Positions 1-8,211 are shown, numbered from the stretch's first letter. The stretch is 18,025 nt of DNA from an uncultured bacterium (GCA_946061355.1 CAMGRE010000021.1:1-18025), one strand, 5' to 3'. Made by a program: numbers and translations. Notes: generated by a model not told the origin, from the sequence alone.

Positions 1-13
1 GATATGCGCCGCT

Positions 14-150
14 TCGAGGACTGTCTGAGCGAAGCGAGTTCCGCAGAAGCGGCATGATAAGCGGTCCGCCCGAAAACAATTAGGAAATCCCCGCGAAGTT
101 TTCGGGAATCCAAAGATTTGAAAACAGGCAGACGCTCAGACAGTCCTCGA
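14..150. repeat. Nested inverted-repeat element with 18-bp perfect outer arms
   Basis: The outer arms TCGAGGACTGTCTGAGCG (14-31) and CGCTCAGACAGTCCTCGA (133-150) are perfect reverse complements. Inside lie CCGC-AGAA-GCGG (41-52), GCGGTCCGC (61-69) and the 9-bp pair CCCGAAAAC (69-77) / GTTTTCGGG (98-106). The stretch could fold into a multi-branched structure closed by the 18-bp stem, either as RNA or as a DNA cruciform. No open reading frame with gene-like character covers it. It lies about 100 bases beyond the ilvE hairpin, so it may be a dispersed palindromic repeat of the REP or MITE kind, or a structured RNA. Which of these it is cannot be told from one copy. Confidence 0.6.
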
Positions 151-245
151 CGCCCTGTTCATCCTTCTTCTCGAAAACGACAGACACTAAGACACTTCTC
201 GAAATGCATAGTGCCGCTTTTTGTTTCATTAAGAATTTACAAGTA

Positions 246-273
246 AAGGGGAACTGCATGCGCAGCGCCCCTT
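246..273 (-). terminator. Hairpin downstream of ilvE, probable end of the amino acid operon
   Basis: On the minus strand the stem is AAGGGG...CCCCTT (6 bp). After one C/T mismatch it continues through a G-U pair and four further pairs to a GCAT loop. It begins 11 bases after the ilvE stop codon. The T tract after it is weak (TTTACTTG), so termination efficiency is uncertain. Confidence 0.5.
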
Positions 274-284
274 CTATTACAATA

Positions 285-1310
285 TCAGCAGATTGTATGA
301 ATCCATCCTTCCGGCGCTTCCAGTCTGCCCATCTGGATACCGGTCAGGGTATCATACAGTTTCTTGGTCACAGGGCCCATCTCATCCATGCCGCTCGGGA
401 TACAGATCTCTTTGCCATGATCCACGATCTTGCCGATCGGGGAGATAACCGCTGCCGTACCGCAGAGACCCGCCTCTGCGAAATCTTTCACTTCCTCAAG
501 GAGAACCTCTCTCTCCTCAACCTGCATATTCAGATAATGCTGTGCCACATACACCAGTGATCTTCTTGTGATGGAAGGAAGGATGCTGTTTGACTTCGGC
601 GTTACCAGCTTGCCGTCCTTTGTGATGAAGATAAAGTTCGCGCCGCCTGTCTCCTCCACCTTGGTTCTTGTGCGGGCATCCAGATACATATTCTCCGAAT
701 ATCCTTCCTCGTGGGCCGTCACGATGGCATGTAAGCTCATCGCATAGTTCAGACCAGCTTTGATATGACCCGTGCCGTTCGGCGCCGCACGGTCAAAATC
801 GCTGACCTTGATCGTAATCGGCTTTGCGCCGCCCTTGAAGTAAGGTCCTACCGGTGTCACAAATACTCTGAACATATATTCATCCGCAGGCTTCACGCCG
901 ATAACGGGATTGATTCCCATCATATAAGGGCGGACATAGAGCGTAGCGCCTGAACCATAGGGCGGAACATACGCTGCGTTCGCTTTTACCACCTGCTTCA
1001 CTGCCTCCACGAAACGATCCTCCGGGAATGCCGGCATCTCAAGTCTCTTGGCGGAATCCACCATTCTGGCCGCATTCAGATCAGGGCGGAAGCATACGAT
1101 ATGTCCGTCCTCTGTGGTATATGCCTTCAGCCCCTCAAAAACTGTCTGCGCATACTGGAACACACCCGCGCACTCATTCAATGTCACATTCGGATCGTCG
1201 GTAATTTTACCTTCATCCCACGCACCATTCTTATACACCGACACAAATCTTGCATCCGTCTGAATATAGCCAAAACCAAGATTTGACCAGTCTAACTGTT
1301 TCTTTTCCAT
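285..1310 (-). CDS. ilvE: Branched-chain amino acid aminotransferase
   Basis: PLP-dependent class IV aminotransferase of 341 residues that interconverts valine, leucine and isoleucine with their 2-oxo acids, using glutamate/2-oxoglutarate in the cytosol. Residues 176-190 (AAPNGTGHIKAGLNY) carry the expected PLP lysine, K184. The segment EETGGANFIF (219-228) is the conserved loop with the PLP-binding glutamate and asparagine, and SPIGKI (290-295) is a late family motif. The start at 1310 is chosen over an upstream ATG at 1364 because GGAGGAG lies 6 bases before it; the longer version would add 18 residues with no family match. Length is normal for the eukaryote-like, larger BCAT group (about 340-360). 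It is the last gene of the aspartate-family cluster, 123 bases after metF, and is followed by a hairpin. Confidence 0.93.
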   Translation of the reverse strand: MEKKQLDWSNLGFGYIQTDARFVSVYKNGAWDEGKITDDPNVTLNECAGVFQYAQTVFEGLKAYTTEDGHIVCFRPDLNAARMVDSAKRLEMPAFPEDRFVEAVKQVVKANAAYVPPYGSGATLYVRPYMMGINPVIGVKPADEYMFRVFVTPVGPYFKGGAKPITIKVSDFDRAAPNGTGHIKAGLNYAMSLHAIVTAHEEGYSENMYLDARTRTKVEETGGANFIFITKDGKLVTPKSNSILPSITRRSLVYVAQHYLNMQVEEREVLLEEVKDFAEAGLCGTAAVISPIGKIVDHGKEICIPSGMDEMGPVTKKLYDTLTGIQMGRLEAPEGWIHTIC

Positions 1311-1399
1311 CTTTATCTCCTCCAGTCCGGTGCAGTCAAAGCATTTTCTGTTTTGCCACATCAAAATTTACTGTTTTAATATTAGTACAATCATCCCTG

Positions 1400-1435
1400 T
1401 TTGTCCAGCGGGATTTCATTTGTCCGGCAGGATTT
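1400..1435. repeat. 19-bp tandem duplication at the metF 3' end
   Basis: TTTGTCCAGCGGGATTT (1400-1416) recurs as TTTGTCCGGCAGGATTT (1419-1435), 15 of 17 identical, with period 19. The second copy overlaps the metF stop codon at 1434-1436. It looks like a small slippage duplication in the spacer before ilvE. Confidence 0.5.
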
Positions 1436-2297
1436 AGATCAGATTTTTGATCTCCTCACAGATGCGCTTTGCCAGAACGGGATTGTTCATCGTGTACAGA
1501 TGGACGCCGTCCACCCCGTTTGCGATCAGATCCACCACCTGATTCAGCGCATAAATGACACCCGCATCAAAAAGAGCATCCTTGCTGTTCTCGTAGCGGT
1601 CCATGATCTTCCTATATTTTTCCGGCAGGGTGGCTCCGCACATATTCACCATCCGCTCGATCTGCGCCTTGTTCGTCACCGGCATAATGCCCGCTTCCAC
1701 CGGAACCGTGATCCCGGCCCCACGGACTTCACCCAGGAACTGATAGAACGAGGCATTGTCAAAGAAAAGCTGTGAGATCAGGTGTGAGGCGCCATTGTCC
1801 ACCTTTTCCTTCAGATGGATGATGTCCTGCTCCCTGCTTACCGCCTCCGGGTGTGTCTCCGGATAGCACGCCGCACTGATATTGAACTCATCACCCGTCT
1901 GTTCCCTGATAAAGCGGATCAGATCCGAGGCATAATGAAAATCCTCCCTCGGCGTCACATCAGGGTTTCTGTCGCCCCTGAGCGCCAGGATATTCTCAAT
2001 ACCCGCCTCTCTTAGCTCCTCCAGCATGGCAAGGATCTCAGACCGCGTATAATTCAGACAGGACAGGTGCACGACCGGCTCCACCCGGTAGACCTCCTTG
2101 ATCTTCTTTGCGATCTCCACAGTCTTACTGTTGACCGTGCTGCCCCCTGCACCGAAGGTCACGCTGATAAATGCTGGCTTTAAGCTGCACAGGATCTCCA
2201 ACGTCTCATCAATATTCTGCAGCGCAGCCCCGTGCTTTGGCGGAAAGATTTCAAACGAAATCACCGTCTTTTTTCCATAAATTGTATTCAGTTTCAT
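1434..2297 (-). CDS. metF: 5,10-methylenetetrahydrofolate reductase
   Basis: Flavoprotein of 287 residues reducing methylene-THF to methyl-THF, the methyl donor for methionine synthesis (and part of the methyl branch of the Wood-Ljungdahl pathway in acetogens). SFEIFPPK (14-21) contains the catalytic glutamate E16. FGAGGST (48-54), LALRGD (104-109) and SQLFFDN (175-181) match the TIM-barrel FAD and folate sites, and GVHLYTMN (264-271) is the C-terminal motif. The length equals the short bacterial form without the regulatory domain found in eukaryotes. No metV-like partner gene is adjacent, so the sequence does not specifically suggest an acetogenic complex. Its place after lysC and hom suits methionine synthesis. 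The ATG at 2297 has an AGAGGG ribosome site 5 bases upstream. Confidence 0.93.
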   Translation of the reverse strand: MKLNTIYGKKTVISFEIFPPKHGAALQNIDETLEILCSLKPAFISVTFGAGGSTVNSKTVEIAKKIKEVYRVEPVVHLSCLNYTRSEILAMLEELREAGIENILALRGDRNPDVTPREDFHYASDLIRFIREQTGDEFNISAACYPETHPEAVSREQDIIHLKEKVDNGASHLISQLFFDNASFYQFLGEVRGAGITVPVEAGIMPVTNKAQIERMVNMCGATLPEKYRKIMDRYENSKDALFDAGVIYALNQVVDLIANGVDGVHLYTMNNPVLAKRICEEIKNLI

Positions 2298-2361
2298 CTA
2301 ATCCCTCTTGTTCCCGAATCACATTCTTCCACCTGCCGTTTCGCCCGGACAGGTATTTACA

Positions 2362-3681
2362 TTACAACTGTGCCACCACAAAAATATCGTAAATTGCCTT
2401 GATCGCCGCCTCGAAATCGCGGTCTTCCACACCGATGATGATATTCAACTCGCTGGAGCCCTGGTCAATCATCTTGACATTGACGTTTGCGTGTGCCAGC
2501 GCGGAGAAGATCCTGCCCGCAGTACCTCTCGTCGCCCGCATGCCGCGTCCCACAACAGCGATCAGAGCCAGATCCGACTCGATCTCAATAGAATCGGGAT
2601 CTACCAGCCTGTGCAGTCCTGCTACCACTTTCTGCTCCTTGTCGATAAATTCATCCTCATGCACCACGACTGTCATGGTGTCGATCCCGGAGGGCATGTG
2701 CTCGAAGGAAATCCCGTTTTCCGAAAATACCCGGAGCACCTTCTCGCCGAATCCGATCTCCTGATTCATCATATCCTTCTCGATATTGATCGTACAGAAA
2801 CCTCTCTTGCCCGCGATTCCCGTGATCGTATACTTGGACTTCTGGCAGGTGCTCTCAACGATCCATGTGCCGTTGTCCTCCGGCGCATTCGTATTCTTGA
2901 TGTTGATGGGGATACCTTCTTTCCTGACAGGAAAGATCGCATCCTCATGGAGCACGGTAGCGCCCATGTATGCAAGCTCGCGCAGTTCCCTGTAGGTGAT
3001 CGTCTCGATCCCTTCCGGTCTGTCGATGATCCTCGGATCCGCGATCAGGAAGCCGGATACATCTGTCCAGTTCTCATACACATCGGCATGCACTGCCTTC
3101 GCCACGATCGAGCCTGTGATATCCGAACCGCCCCTGGAGAAGGTCTTGACCGTACCATCCTCCTTCGCGCCGTAAAATCCGGGGATTACGGCATAATCCA
3201 TCTCCTGAAGTCTGGCTTTCAATTTTTCATTCGTCTTATCCGCCTCAAAGTTTCCATCCTCGTCAAAGACGATGACCTCCGCGGAATCTATAAATGGAAA
3301 TCCCAAATACTGAGACATCACGATACCGTTTAAGTATTCTCCTCTGGATGCCGCATAATCCCTGCCTGCCTTTGCCTTGAACTGCTCTTTGATCTGCACA
3401 AACTCCTGATCCAGCGAAAGCTGCAGATCCAGTCCTGTGATGATCTCCTCATAGCGGAGTTTGATCTGCTTAAGCTCCGAGTCAAACTTTTTCCCTGCTT
3501 CCGCGAGCTCATAGCACTCATAAAGCATATCTGTGACCTTCGTGTCATTCATGTGGCGCTTGCCCGGTGCGGAGGGAATCACAAATCTCCTCTCCTCATC
3601 CGCATGAATGATATCCGCCACCTTCTTAAACTGTTTTGCGCTCGCAAGGGAACTTCCGCCAAACTTTACTACTTTTTTCAT
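2362..3681 (-). CDS. lysC: Aspartate kinase with two C-terminal ACT domains
   Basis: Catalyses ATP-dependent phosphorylation of aspartate, the first step towards lysine, threonine and methionine. The 439-residue protein opens with KFGGSSLA (6-13), the amino acid kinase nucleotide loop. SRGGSDITGS (182-191) is the family signature binding aspartate, and NWTDVSGF (204-211) follows. From about residue 286 there are two ACT domains (about 286-345 and 370-432); the second contains GMRATRGTAGRIF (380-392). ACT domains in this family bind end-product amino acids, so feedback inhibition is likely, but the effector cannot be read from the sequence. No homoserine dehydrogenase domain is fused; that activity is encoded by the separate hom gene. 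The start has GAGGAG 9 bases upstream and lies only 21 bases after the upstream PGM-like gene, so co-transcription is likely. Confidence 0.94.
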   Translation of the reverse strand: MKKVVKFGGSSLASAKQFKKVADIIHADEERRFVIPSAPGKRHMNDTKVTDMLYECYELAEAGKKFDSELKQIKLRYEEIITGLDLQLSLDQEFVQIKEQFKAKAGRDYAASRGEYLNGIVMSQYLGFPFIDSAEVIVFDEDGNFEADKTNEKLKARLQEMDYAVIPGFYGAKEDGTVKTFSRGGSDITGSIVAKAVHADVYENWTDVSGFLIADPRIIDRPEGIETITYRELRELAYMGATVLHEDAIFPVRKEGIPINIKNTNAPEDNGTWIVESTCQKSKYTITGIAGKRGFCTINIEKDMMNQEIGFGEKVLRVFSENGISFEHMPSGIDTMTVVVHEDEFIDKEQKVVAGLHRLVDPDSIEIESDLALIAVVGRGMRATRGTAGRIFSALAHANVNVKMIDQGSSELNIIIGVEDRDFEAAIKAIYDIFVVAQL

Positions 3682-3702
3682 AATGGTATCTCCTCGTATG
3701 AT

Positions 3703-4911
3703 TTATGCTTCCTCAAACAAATGACTGATCAGTTCATGGCCCTTTGCCACGAATTTCCCTGTGGTCTGTGCCTCCCGCTCATTGTAGTGCGCCGTCTGCC
3801 GGCACTTCCCGGTACTGTCATATAACAGATACGGCACATTATCCGATGTGTGGGTTCTGACGCAGATCGGTGTCGGATGATCCGGCAATACCAGCATACG
3901 AAAATCGACTCCCGCTGCCTCCAGACCGTCGCACACCACTTTTATGACACGACTGTCAAGATTCTCAATCGCCTTGACCTTTCTCTCCACACTGCCCTGG
4001 TGACCCATTTCATCCGGCGCTTCCACATGGATATATGCAAAATCGTATCCGTCCTGCGCAAGCGCTTTGACCGCTGCCTCCGCTTTGCCCTCGTAGTTGG
4101 TGTTTAAGCCGCCGTTCGCGCCCTCAACAGAAATATTGTCCATGCCCGCGCCGACCGCGATGCCTTTGAGCAGATCGACCGCCGAGATCATCACGCCTTT
4201 CTTGTGATGAATCTCCTCGAAATTCTTAAGTAACGGCTTCGTTCCCGCGCCCCAGAACCAGCAACAGTTGGCAGGGTTCAGTCCCTGCTTCTTTCGCTCC
4301 TCGTTGAGCGGATGATGCACAAGAATATCATAGCTTCTCTTCATCATATCGTACAACGCCTGATCACCCGGAAGGTACTGTCCGATCTTCTGTCCGAGCA
4401 CATCGTGGGGCGGCGTCAGCTCCACCACATGACCCTTGTCCCAGATCAGACAGTGGCGGTAACTCGTTCCCACATAGAATTTGTACACCTCATTCTGCAG
4501 TTCCTGTTTCACAGCTTCCAAGAGCACCGCACAGTCCTCCGTGCTGATCTCTCCCGAACTGTGGTCGATGATTGTGCGTTCCTCAAAGGGAATTCCCTCT
4601 TCCTCCGACAACGTCACGATATTACACCGCAGCGCGATATCCGTATCCAGCATCGGAACACCGATGCTGAGCGCTTCCAGCGGAGAACGCCCTGAATAGA
4701 AGATCTTGGGATCATATCCCATCACAGACAGGTTAGCCGTATCGGAACCGGGATTCATCCCGTCCGGTATCGTATGCACCATGCCGATCTCAGACACCGC
4801 ACTCAGCTCATCGAGCACAGGTGTCTTCGCATATTCAAGCGGCGTCTTGTCTCCCAGTTCCCCGATCGGCTGATCCGCCATACCGTCTCCCAGAACAATC
4901 ACATATTTCAT
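3703..4911 (-). CDS. Cofactor-independent phosphoglycerate mutase-like protein, probable homoserine kinase
   Basis: Alkaline-phosphatase superfamily protein of 402 residues, of the archaeal-type PGM (ApgM) family. VLGDGMAD (6-13) supplies the first metal aspartate. PGSDTANLSVMGYDP (54-68) holds the expected phosphorylated serine, S56. HVEAPDEMGHQGS and LPDHPTP further on are the remaining metal-binding motifs. A subfamily of these proteins (TIGR02535) has been proposed to be homoserine kinase because it clusters with threonine genes. Here the gene sits exactly between homoserine dehydrogenase and aspartate kinase with no ordinary thrB nearby, which supports that role; a glycolytic mutase remains possible. 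Start choice: GGAGG lies 7 bases before the ATG at 4911, whereas a TTG at 4917 would lie almost on the ribosome site. The ATG leaves 2 bases after the hom stop, implying translational coupling. Confidence 0.85.
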   Translation of the reverse strand: MKYVIVLGDGMADQPIGELGDKTPLEYAKTPVLDELSAVSEIGMVHTIPDGMNPGSDTANLSVMGYDPKIFYSGRSPLEALSIGVPMLDTDIALRCNIVTLSEEEGIPFEERTIIDHSSGEISTEDCAVLLEAVKQELQNEVYKFYVGTSYRHCLIWDKGHVVELTPPHDVLGQKIGQYLPGDQALYDMMKRSYDILVHHPLNEERKKQGLNPANCCWFWGAGTKPLLKNFEEIHHKKGVMISAVDLLKGIAVGAGMDNISVEGANGGLNTNYEGKAEAAVKALAQDGYDFAYIHVEAPDEMGHQGSVERKVKAIENLDSRVIKVVCDGLEAAGVDFRMLVLPDHPTPICVRTHTSDNVPYLLYDSTGKCRQTAHYNEREAQTTGKFVAKGHELISHLFEEA

Positions 4912-4913
4912 GC

Positions 4914-6128
4914 TCAATCCTCCAGTCTGATTCTGGTGATCACGCCATCCAGCTTCGCCAGTTTCTCTGCAAACTCTTTTTCACTCATCTCATCCGTCAC
5001 AAAAGCGAACTCACCCTTGATCTGCGGCGCCTCTATCACACTGACACCGCCAAATACTTCCACTGCCTTACGCTCATTTTCCGCTCCGGCACTTGTGCGG
5101 ACAAAGAATCTTCTCTTTGTGACACTGATGTCAAGAAGCGGCTGCTTCTCCTCGCTCCAGCGGCAGATGACTGTCTTGCCGATATGCCTTGCGCAGTCGA
5201 TCACATCCGAAACGACTGCGCTCGCCGTCGGGAGCTTGCCCGCGCCCCTGCCGTAATACATCGTGTTGTCCACCATATTGCCATGTACAAAAACGGCATT
5301 GAAAACATCATTCACACCGTACAGCGGGTTCTCTGACGGGATCATAAAAGGCGCCACCATGGCAAAGCATCCGTCCTCCACCACCTTGCTCATCGCAAGG
5401 AGCTTGATGGAGCGGTTCATCGCCGCCGCATATGCGAAATCCTCCGCCGTGATCTTAGAGATTCCCTCTGTATAGATCTCCTGATAATCCACGGTCTTGC
5501 CCGTCATCAGCGAGGACAGGATCGCGATCTTGCGGCAGGCATCGTAGCCTTCCACATCGGCCGTCGGATTCTTCTCCGCATACCCCTTCGCCTGCGCCTC
5601 TTTCAATACATCCGCAAAGTCTGCGCCCTCGCGCGCCATGCGGGTGAGGATGTAATTGGTCGTTCCGTTAAGGATACCTGTGATCGTGTCAAGCTCCTCT
5701 GCAGTCAGGGAAGAGTTGAGCGGTCTGATAATCGGAATGCCGCCGCCCACGCTCGCCTCAAACATATAATTACATTTATTTTCTCTTGCCAGACGCAAAA
5801 GTTCCGGCCCATGATTTGCCACCAATTCTTTGTTGGAAGTACATACGCTCTTTCCCGCCAGAAGCGCCTTTTTGGAAAAAGTATATGCCGGCTCGTTTCC
5901 TCCCATCGTCTCGCAGATAATCTTTACTTCAGGGTCGTTCAAAATCACTTCAAAGTCATGCACTACCCTGTCCTGAATCGGATCTCCCGGGAAATCACGG
6001 AGGTCAAGCACATATTTTACTTTGATCTCCTCGCCGACTTTCTCAGCGATCCTTCCGCTGTTTTTCTCCAATACTTCCACGACACCGCTTCCCACTGTGC
6101 CATATCCCAAAACTGCTGCGTATACCAT
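4914..6128 (-). CDS. hom: Homoserine dehydrogenase
   Basis: NAD(P)-dependent enzyme reducing aspartate semialdehyde to homoserine, the branch point to threonine and methionine. The 404-residue protein begins with the Rossmann motif GYGTVGSG (8-15). TSNKELVA (97-104) and EASVGGGIPII (124-134) follow, and GILNGTTNYI (151-160) is the PROSITE-like family signature. GYAEKNPTADVEGYDACRK (182-200) carries the catalytic acidic residues and K200. The last 55 or so residues resemble a short ACT domain, as in Bacillus-type enzymes that threonine inhibits; feedback control is inferred. AAGGAG, which overlaps the end of the preceding ACT gene, serves as ribosome site. The gap to that gene is 8 bases. Confidence 0.95.
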   Translation of the reverse strand: MVYAAVLGYGTVGSGVVEVLEKNSGRIAEKVGEEIKVKYVLDLRDFPGDPIQDRVVHDFEVILNDPEVKIICETMGGNEPAYTFSKKALLAGKSVCTSNKELVANHGPELLRLARENKCNYMFEASVGGGIPIIRPLNSSLTAEELDTITGILNGTTNYILTRMAREGADFADVLKEAQAKGYAEKNPTADVEGYDACRKIAILSSLMTGKTVDYQEIYTEGISKITAEDFAYAAAMNRSIKLLAMSKVVEDGCFAMVAPFMIPSENPLYGVNDVFNAVFVHGNMVDNTMYYGRGAGKLPTASAVVSDVIDCARHIGKTVICRWSEEKQPLLDISVTKRRFFVRTSAGAENERKAVEVFGGVSVIEAPQIKGEFAFVTDEMSEKEFAEKLAKLDGVITRIRLED

Positions 6129-6136
6129 GATTTTCT

Positions 6137-6580
6137 CTACTCCTTAGCTAAAATTTTTACGTGACGTACTCCCTTTTGCGCCTCCATGGCGTCGATCATC
6201 CCGGATATATCCAGCGTCGTGTGCAATACCTGAACACTGATGCTTAACGACGCGACCCCGTTGATCGGAATACTCTGATGGATGGTCAGGATATTGGCAT
6301 GAAACTCTGCCACGATCTTTAATACGTCGGACAAAAGCCCCGGCTCATCATCCATCTGAAGAGTCAGCGTCACCGTCCTGCCCTGTGAACTGTCATGAAA
6401 GGGAAAGATATCGTCCTTGTATTTATAAAAGGAACTCCGGCTGATTCCCACTGCATCCGTAGCTTCCTGCACAGAGCTTACTTTCTCCGAATCGAGAAGC
6501 CGTTTTGCCTCCACCACTTTCAGCAAGACCTCCGGAACGGCTTTCTGTTTCAACACAAAATATTTTCCACTATCCTGCAT
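6137..6580 (-). CDS. PheB-like (UPF0735) ACT domain protein
   Basis: Small 147-residue protein. Residues about 15-60 are helical and contain VQEATDAVGISRSSFYKYKD (37-56), which resembles a helix-turn-helix. Residues about 68-145 form an ACT domain (TVTLTLQMDDEPGLLSDVL, 69-87, is the typical first strand and ligand loop). The family is widespread in Bacillota (PheB of Bacillus subtilis) and lacks an agreed biochemical function. As first gene of the operon, 8 bases before hom, it could sense an amino acid and regulate the cluster or an enzyme in it; this is inference from domain layout and position. The start has AAGGAGC about 5 bases upstream. Confidence 0.87.
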   Translation of the reverse strand: MQDSGKYFVLKQKAVPEVLLKVVEAKRLLDSEKVSSVQEATDAVGISRSSFYKYKDDIFPFHDSSQGRTVTLTLQMDDEPGLLSDVLKIVAEFHANILTIHQSIPINGVASLSISVQVLHTTLDISGMIDAMEAQKGVRHVKILAKE

Positions 6581-6631
6581 AACATGCTCCTTTGTCTTTA
6601 CCTTGCGGACACTTGTTTGCCAACGAGGGAT

Positions 6632-6660
6632 ATTGTATCATAGAAAAATGGGGAATACAA
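6632..6660 (-). promoter_or_regulatory. Probable promoter of the ACT-hom-lysC-metF-ilvE cluster
   Basis: On the minus strand TTGTAT (6655-6660) is followed after exactly 17 bases by TACAAT (6632-6637). The -10 box matches five of six consensus bases and the -35 box three of six. Transcription would start about 45 bases before the ACT gene. No riboswitch-sized leader fits in this space. Confidence 0.6.
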
Positions 6661-6731
6661 GAGAAAAATCAGAAGATATTGTATGAAAAGAAGTACAATT
6701 CCTGCCAGAAAGCCGGGCCGGCATTTTCGGT

Positions 6732-6764
6732 CAAAAAACAGCTCCGGGAAAACTGTCCCGGAGC
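6732..6764 (-). terminator. Intrinsic terminator of the amino acid ABC transporter operon
   Basis: On the minus strand GCTCCGGG (6757-6764) pairs perfectly with CCCGGAGC (6741-6748) around an 8-base loop and is followed by TG and six T residues. It lies 20 bases after the ATPase stop codon and separates the transporter from the hom operon promoter. Confidence 0.9.
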
Positions 6765-6784
6765 CGATAACATTACAACACTGT

Positions 6785-7537
6785 TTACAGTACTTTATTG
6801 AGGAAATCGATCGTTCTGGGCTGTTTCGGATTTAACAGCACCTCCTGCGGCGTGCCCTCCTCCACGATGACACCCTCATCCATGAAGATCACGCGGCTGG
6901 CCACCTCCCTGGCAAAGCCCATCTCATGCGTAACGACCACCATGGTCATTCCCTCTTTTGCAAGGTTCTGCATAACCTCCAGAACCTCTCCGACCATCTC
7001 GGGATCAAGTGCGCTGGTAGGCTCATCAAACAGCATGATATCGGGATTCATGGCAAGCGCCCTGGCGATCGCCACACGCTGCTTCTGCCCGCCGGACAGA
7101 TTGTTCGGATAGACCTCCGCCTTTTCCTCCAGTCCGACCGTCTTTAAGAGTTCCATTCCTCTCTTGCGCGCCTCGTCCTTCGTCATCTTCTTCAGTTCAA
7201 CCGGCGCGAGCATAATATTCTCAATTACATTCAGGTTCGGGAACAGGTTAAAGTGCTGGAACACCATGCCGATATTCTCCCGCACCTTATTGATATTAAT
7301 CTTGCGGTCCGTAAGGTCATAGCCGTCAACCACCACCTTGCCCGCCGTCACCTTCTCCAGATGATTCAGGCAGCGAAGGAAAGTACTCTTGCCGGATCCG
7401 GAAGGACCGATCAGGCACACGACCTCGCCCTCTCTGATCTGTACGTCCATGCCTTTGAGCACCTCGAGATGTCCAAAGCTCTTGCGGAGACCTGTCACAT
7501 CAATTTTGACCGCTCTGTTATCCATATTATTTTCCAT
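6785..7537 (-). CDS. glnQ: Polar amino acid ABC transporter, ATP-binding protein
   Basis: Cytoplasmic ATPase of 250 residues that powers uptake with the adjacent permease and lipoprotein. Walker A is GPSGSGKS (44-51), the Q-loop glutamine is Q94, the signature LSGGQ is at 147-151, Walker B with catalytic glutamate is LFDEP (169-173), and the switch histidine is H204. Length and motifs fit the GlnQ/HisP subfamily. The ATG at 7537 is preferred over an internal ATG four codons later because AGGAGAG sits 6 bases upstream. It overlaps the permease gene by 11 bases, showing translational coupling. The name glnQ gives the family; the actual substrate (glutamine, cystine or another amino acid) is not determined. 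Confidence 0.95.
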   Translation of the reverse strand: MENNMDNRAVKIDVTGLRKSFGHLEVLKGMDVQIREGEVVCLIGPSGSGKSTFLRCLNHLEKVTAGKVVVDGYDLTDRKININKVRENIGMVFQHFNLFPNLNVIENIMLAPVELKKMTKDEARKRGMELLKTVGLEEKAEVYPNNLSGGQKQRVAIARALAMNPDIMLFDEPTSALDPEMVGEVLEVMQNLAKEGMTMVVVTHEMGFAREVASRVIFMDEGVIVEEGTPQEVLLNPKQPRTIDFLNKVL

Positions 7538-8183
7538 AGGAAACTCTCCTCTCTAATGCTCTGGCAATCTTGGAAAGGGTGGTAATTACGATGAGATACA
7601 TCACTGCAATGATCGCCCACATCTTGAATGTCTCAAAGTTCCTTGCAATAACGATCTGCCCTGCCTTTACCAGTTCCGGGAAGCCGATCACGGAAAGGAT
7701 AGAGGTATCCTTTAAAGTAATGATAAACTGGTTGATAATCGAAGGGATCATTGTCTTGATCGCCTGCGGCAGCACGACACGACGCATAGCTGTGCTGTAG
7801 GGGAGTCCCAGACTCCTCGCCGCCTCCATCTGTCCCTTGTCAATGGACTGGATGCCGGCACGGAAAATCTCCGCCATATATGCACCCGCATTCAGACTCA
7901 GGGAAATGATACCTGCCGTCAACGCACTTAAGCGCACACCGGTCGCCATCGGGATACCGAAATATACAAAGAATGCCAATACAATAAGCGGCACGCCGCG
8001 GATACAGTCAATATAAATATTTGCGATCGTATGGAGTATTTTGGCCTTGGAAACATTGAGCAGACCGAAGAACAGACCGATCACGGAAGCAAATACAAGT
8101 GACAGGAATGTCAGTTCCAACGTTTTTCCCATTGCAACTACCAGATATACTCCGTTTTCCCTGATCAATTCCAAAAATGACAT
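7527..8183 (-). CDS. Polar amino acid ABC transporter, permease
   Basis: Integral membrane subunit of 218 residues of the HisM/GlnP type. Hydrophobic segments lie at about 20-41, 55-77, 84-103 and 186-205. The EAA loop that contacts the ATPase is seen around GAYMAEIFRAGIQSIDKG (98-115), followed by ARSLGLP (121-127). There is one permease gene, so the working transporter is presumably a homodimer. The start has AAGGAGG 9 bases upstream. A long stem-loop lies between this gene and the upstream lipoprotein gene. Confidence 0.94.
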   Translation of the reverse strand: MSFLELIRENGVYLVVAMGKTLELTFLSLVFASVIGLFFGLLNVSKAKILHTIANIYIDCIRGVPLIVLAFFVYFGIPMATGVRLSALTAGIISLSLNAGAYMAEIFRAGIQSIDKGQMEAARSLGLPYSTAMRRVVLPQAIKTMIPSIINQFIITLKDTSILSVIGFPELVKAGQIVIARNFETFKMWAIIAVMYLIVITTLSKIARALERRVSYGK

Positions 8184-8211
8184 AGACTAAATCCTCCTTC
8201 TATATACGGTC

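Noticed and set aside
204..560. Plus-strand reading frame of 118 codons
   Set aside because: It overlaps the terminator hairpin and ilvE on the other strand, has no ribosome site and no recognisable protein character.
1311..1433. Possible T-box or riboswitch upstream of ilvE
   Set aside because: The 123-base spacer is too short, and no T-box core motif, specifier stem or terminator hairpin was seen.
2308..3333. Plus-strand reading frame of 341 codons opposite aspartate kinase
   Set aside because: It is the antisense of lysC; its composition (many His, Arg and Asp) is typical of a shadow frame, and no ribosome site or motif is present.
4911..4917. TTG start for the PGM-like gene, giving a 4-base overlap with hom
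   Set aside because: The GGAGG ribosome site would lie 1 base away, whereas the ATG at 4911 has ideal 7-base spacing.
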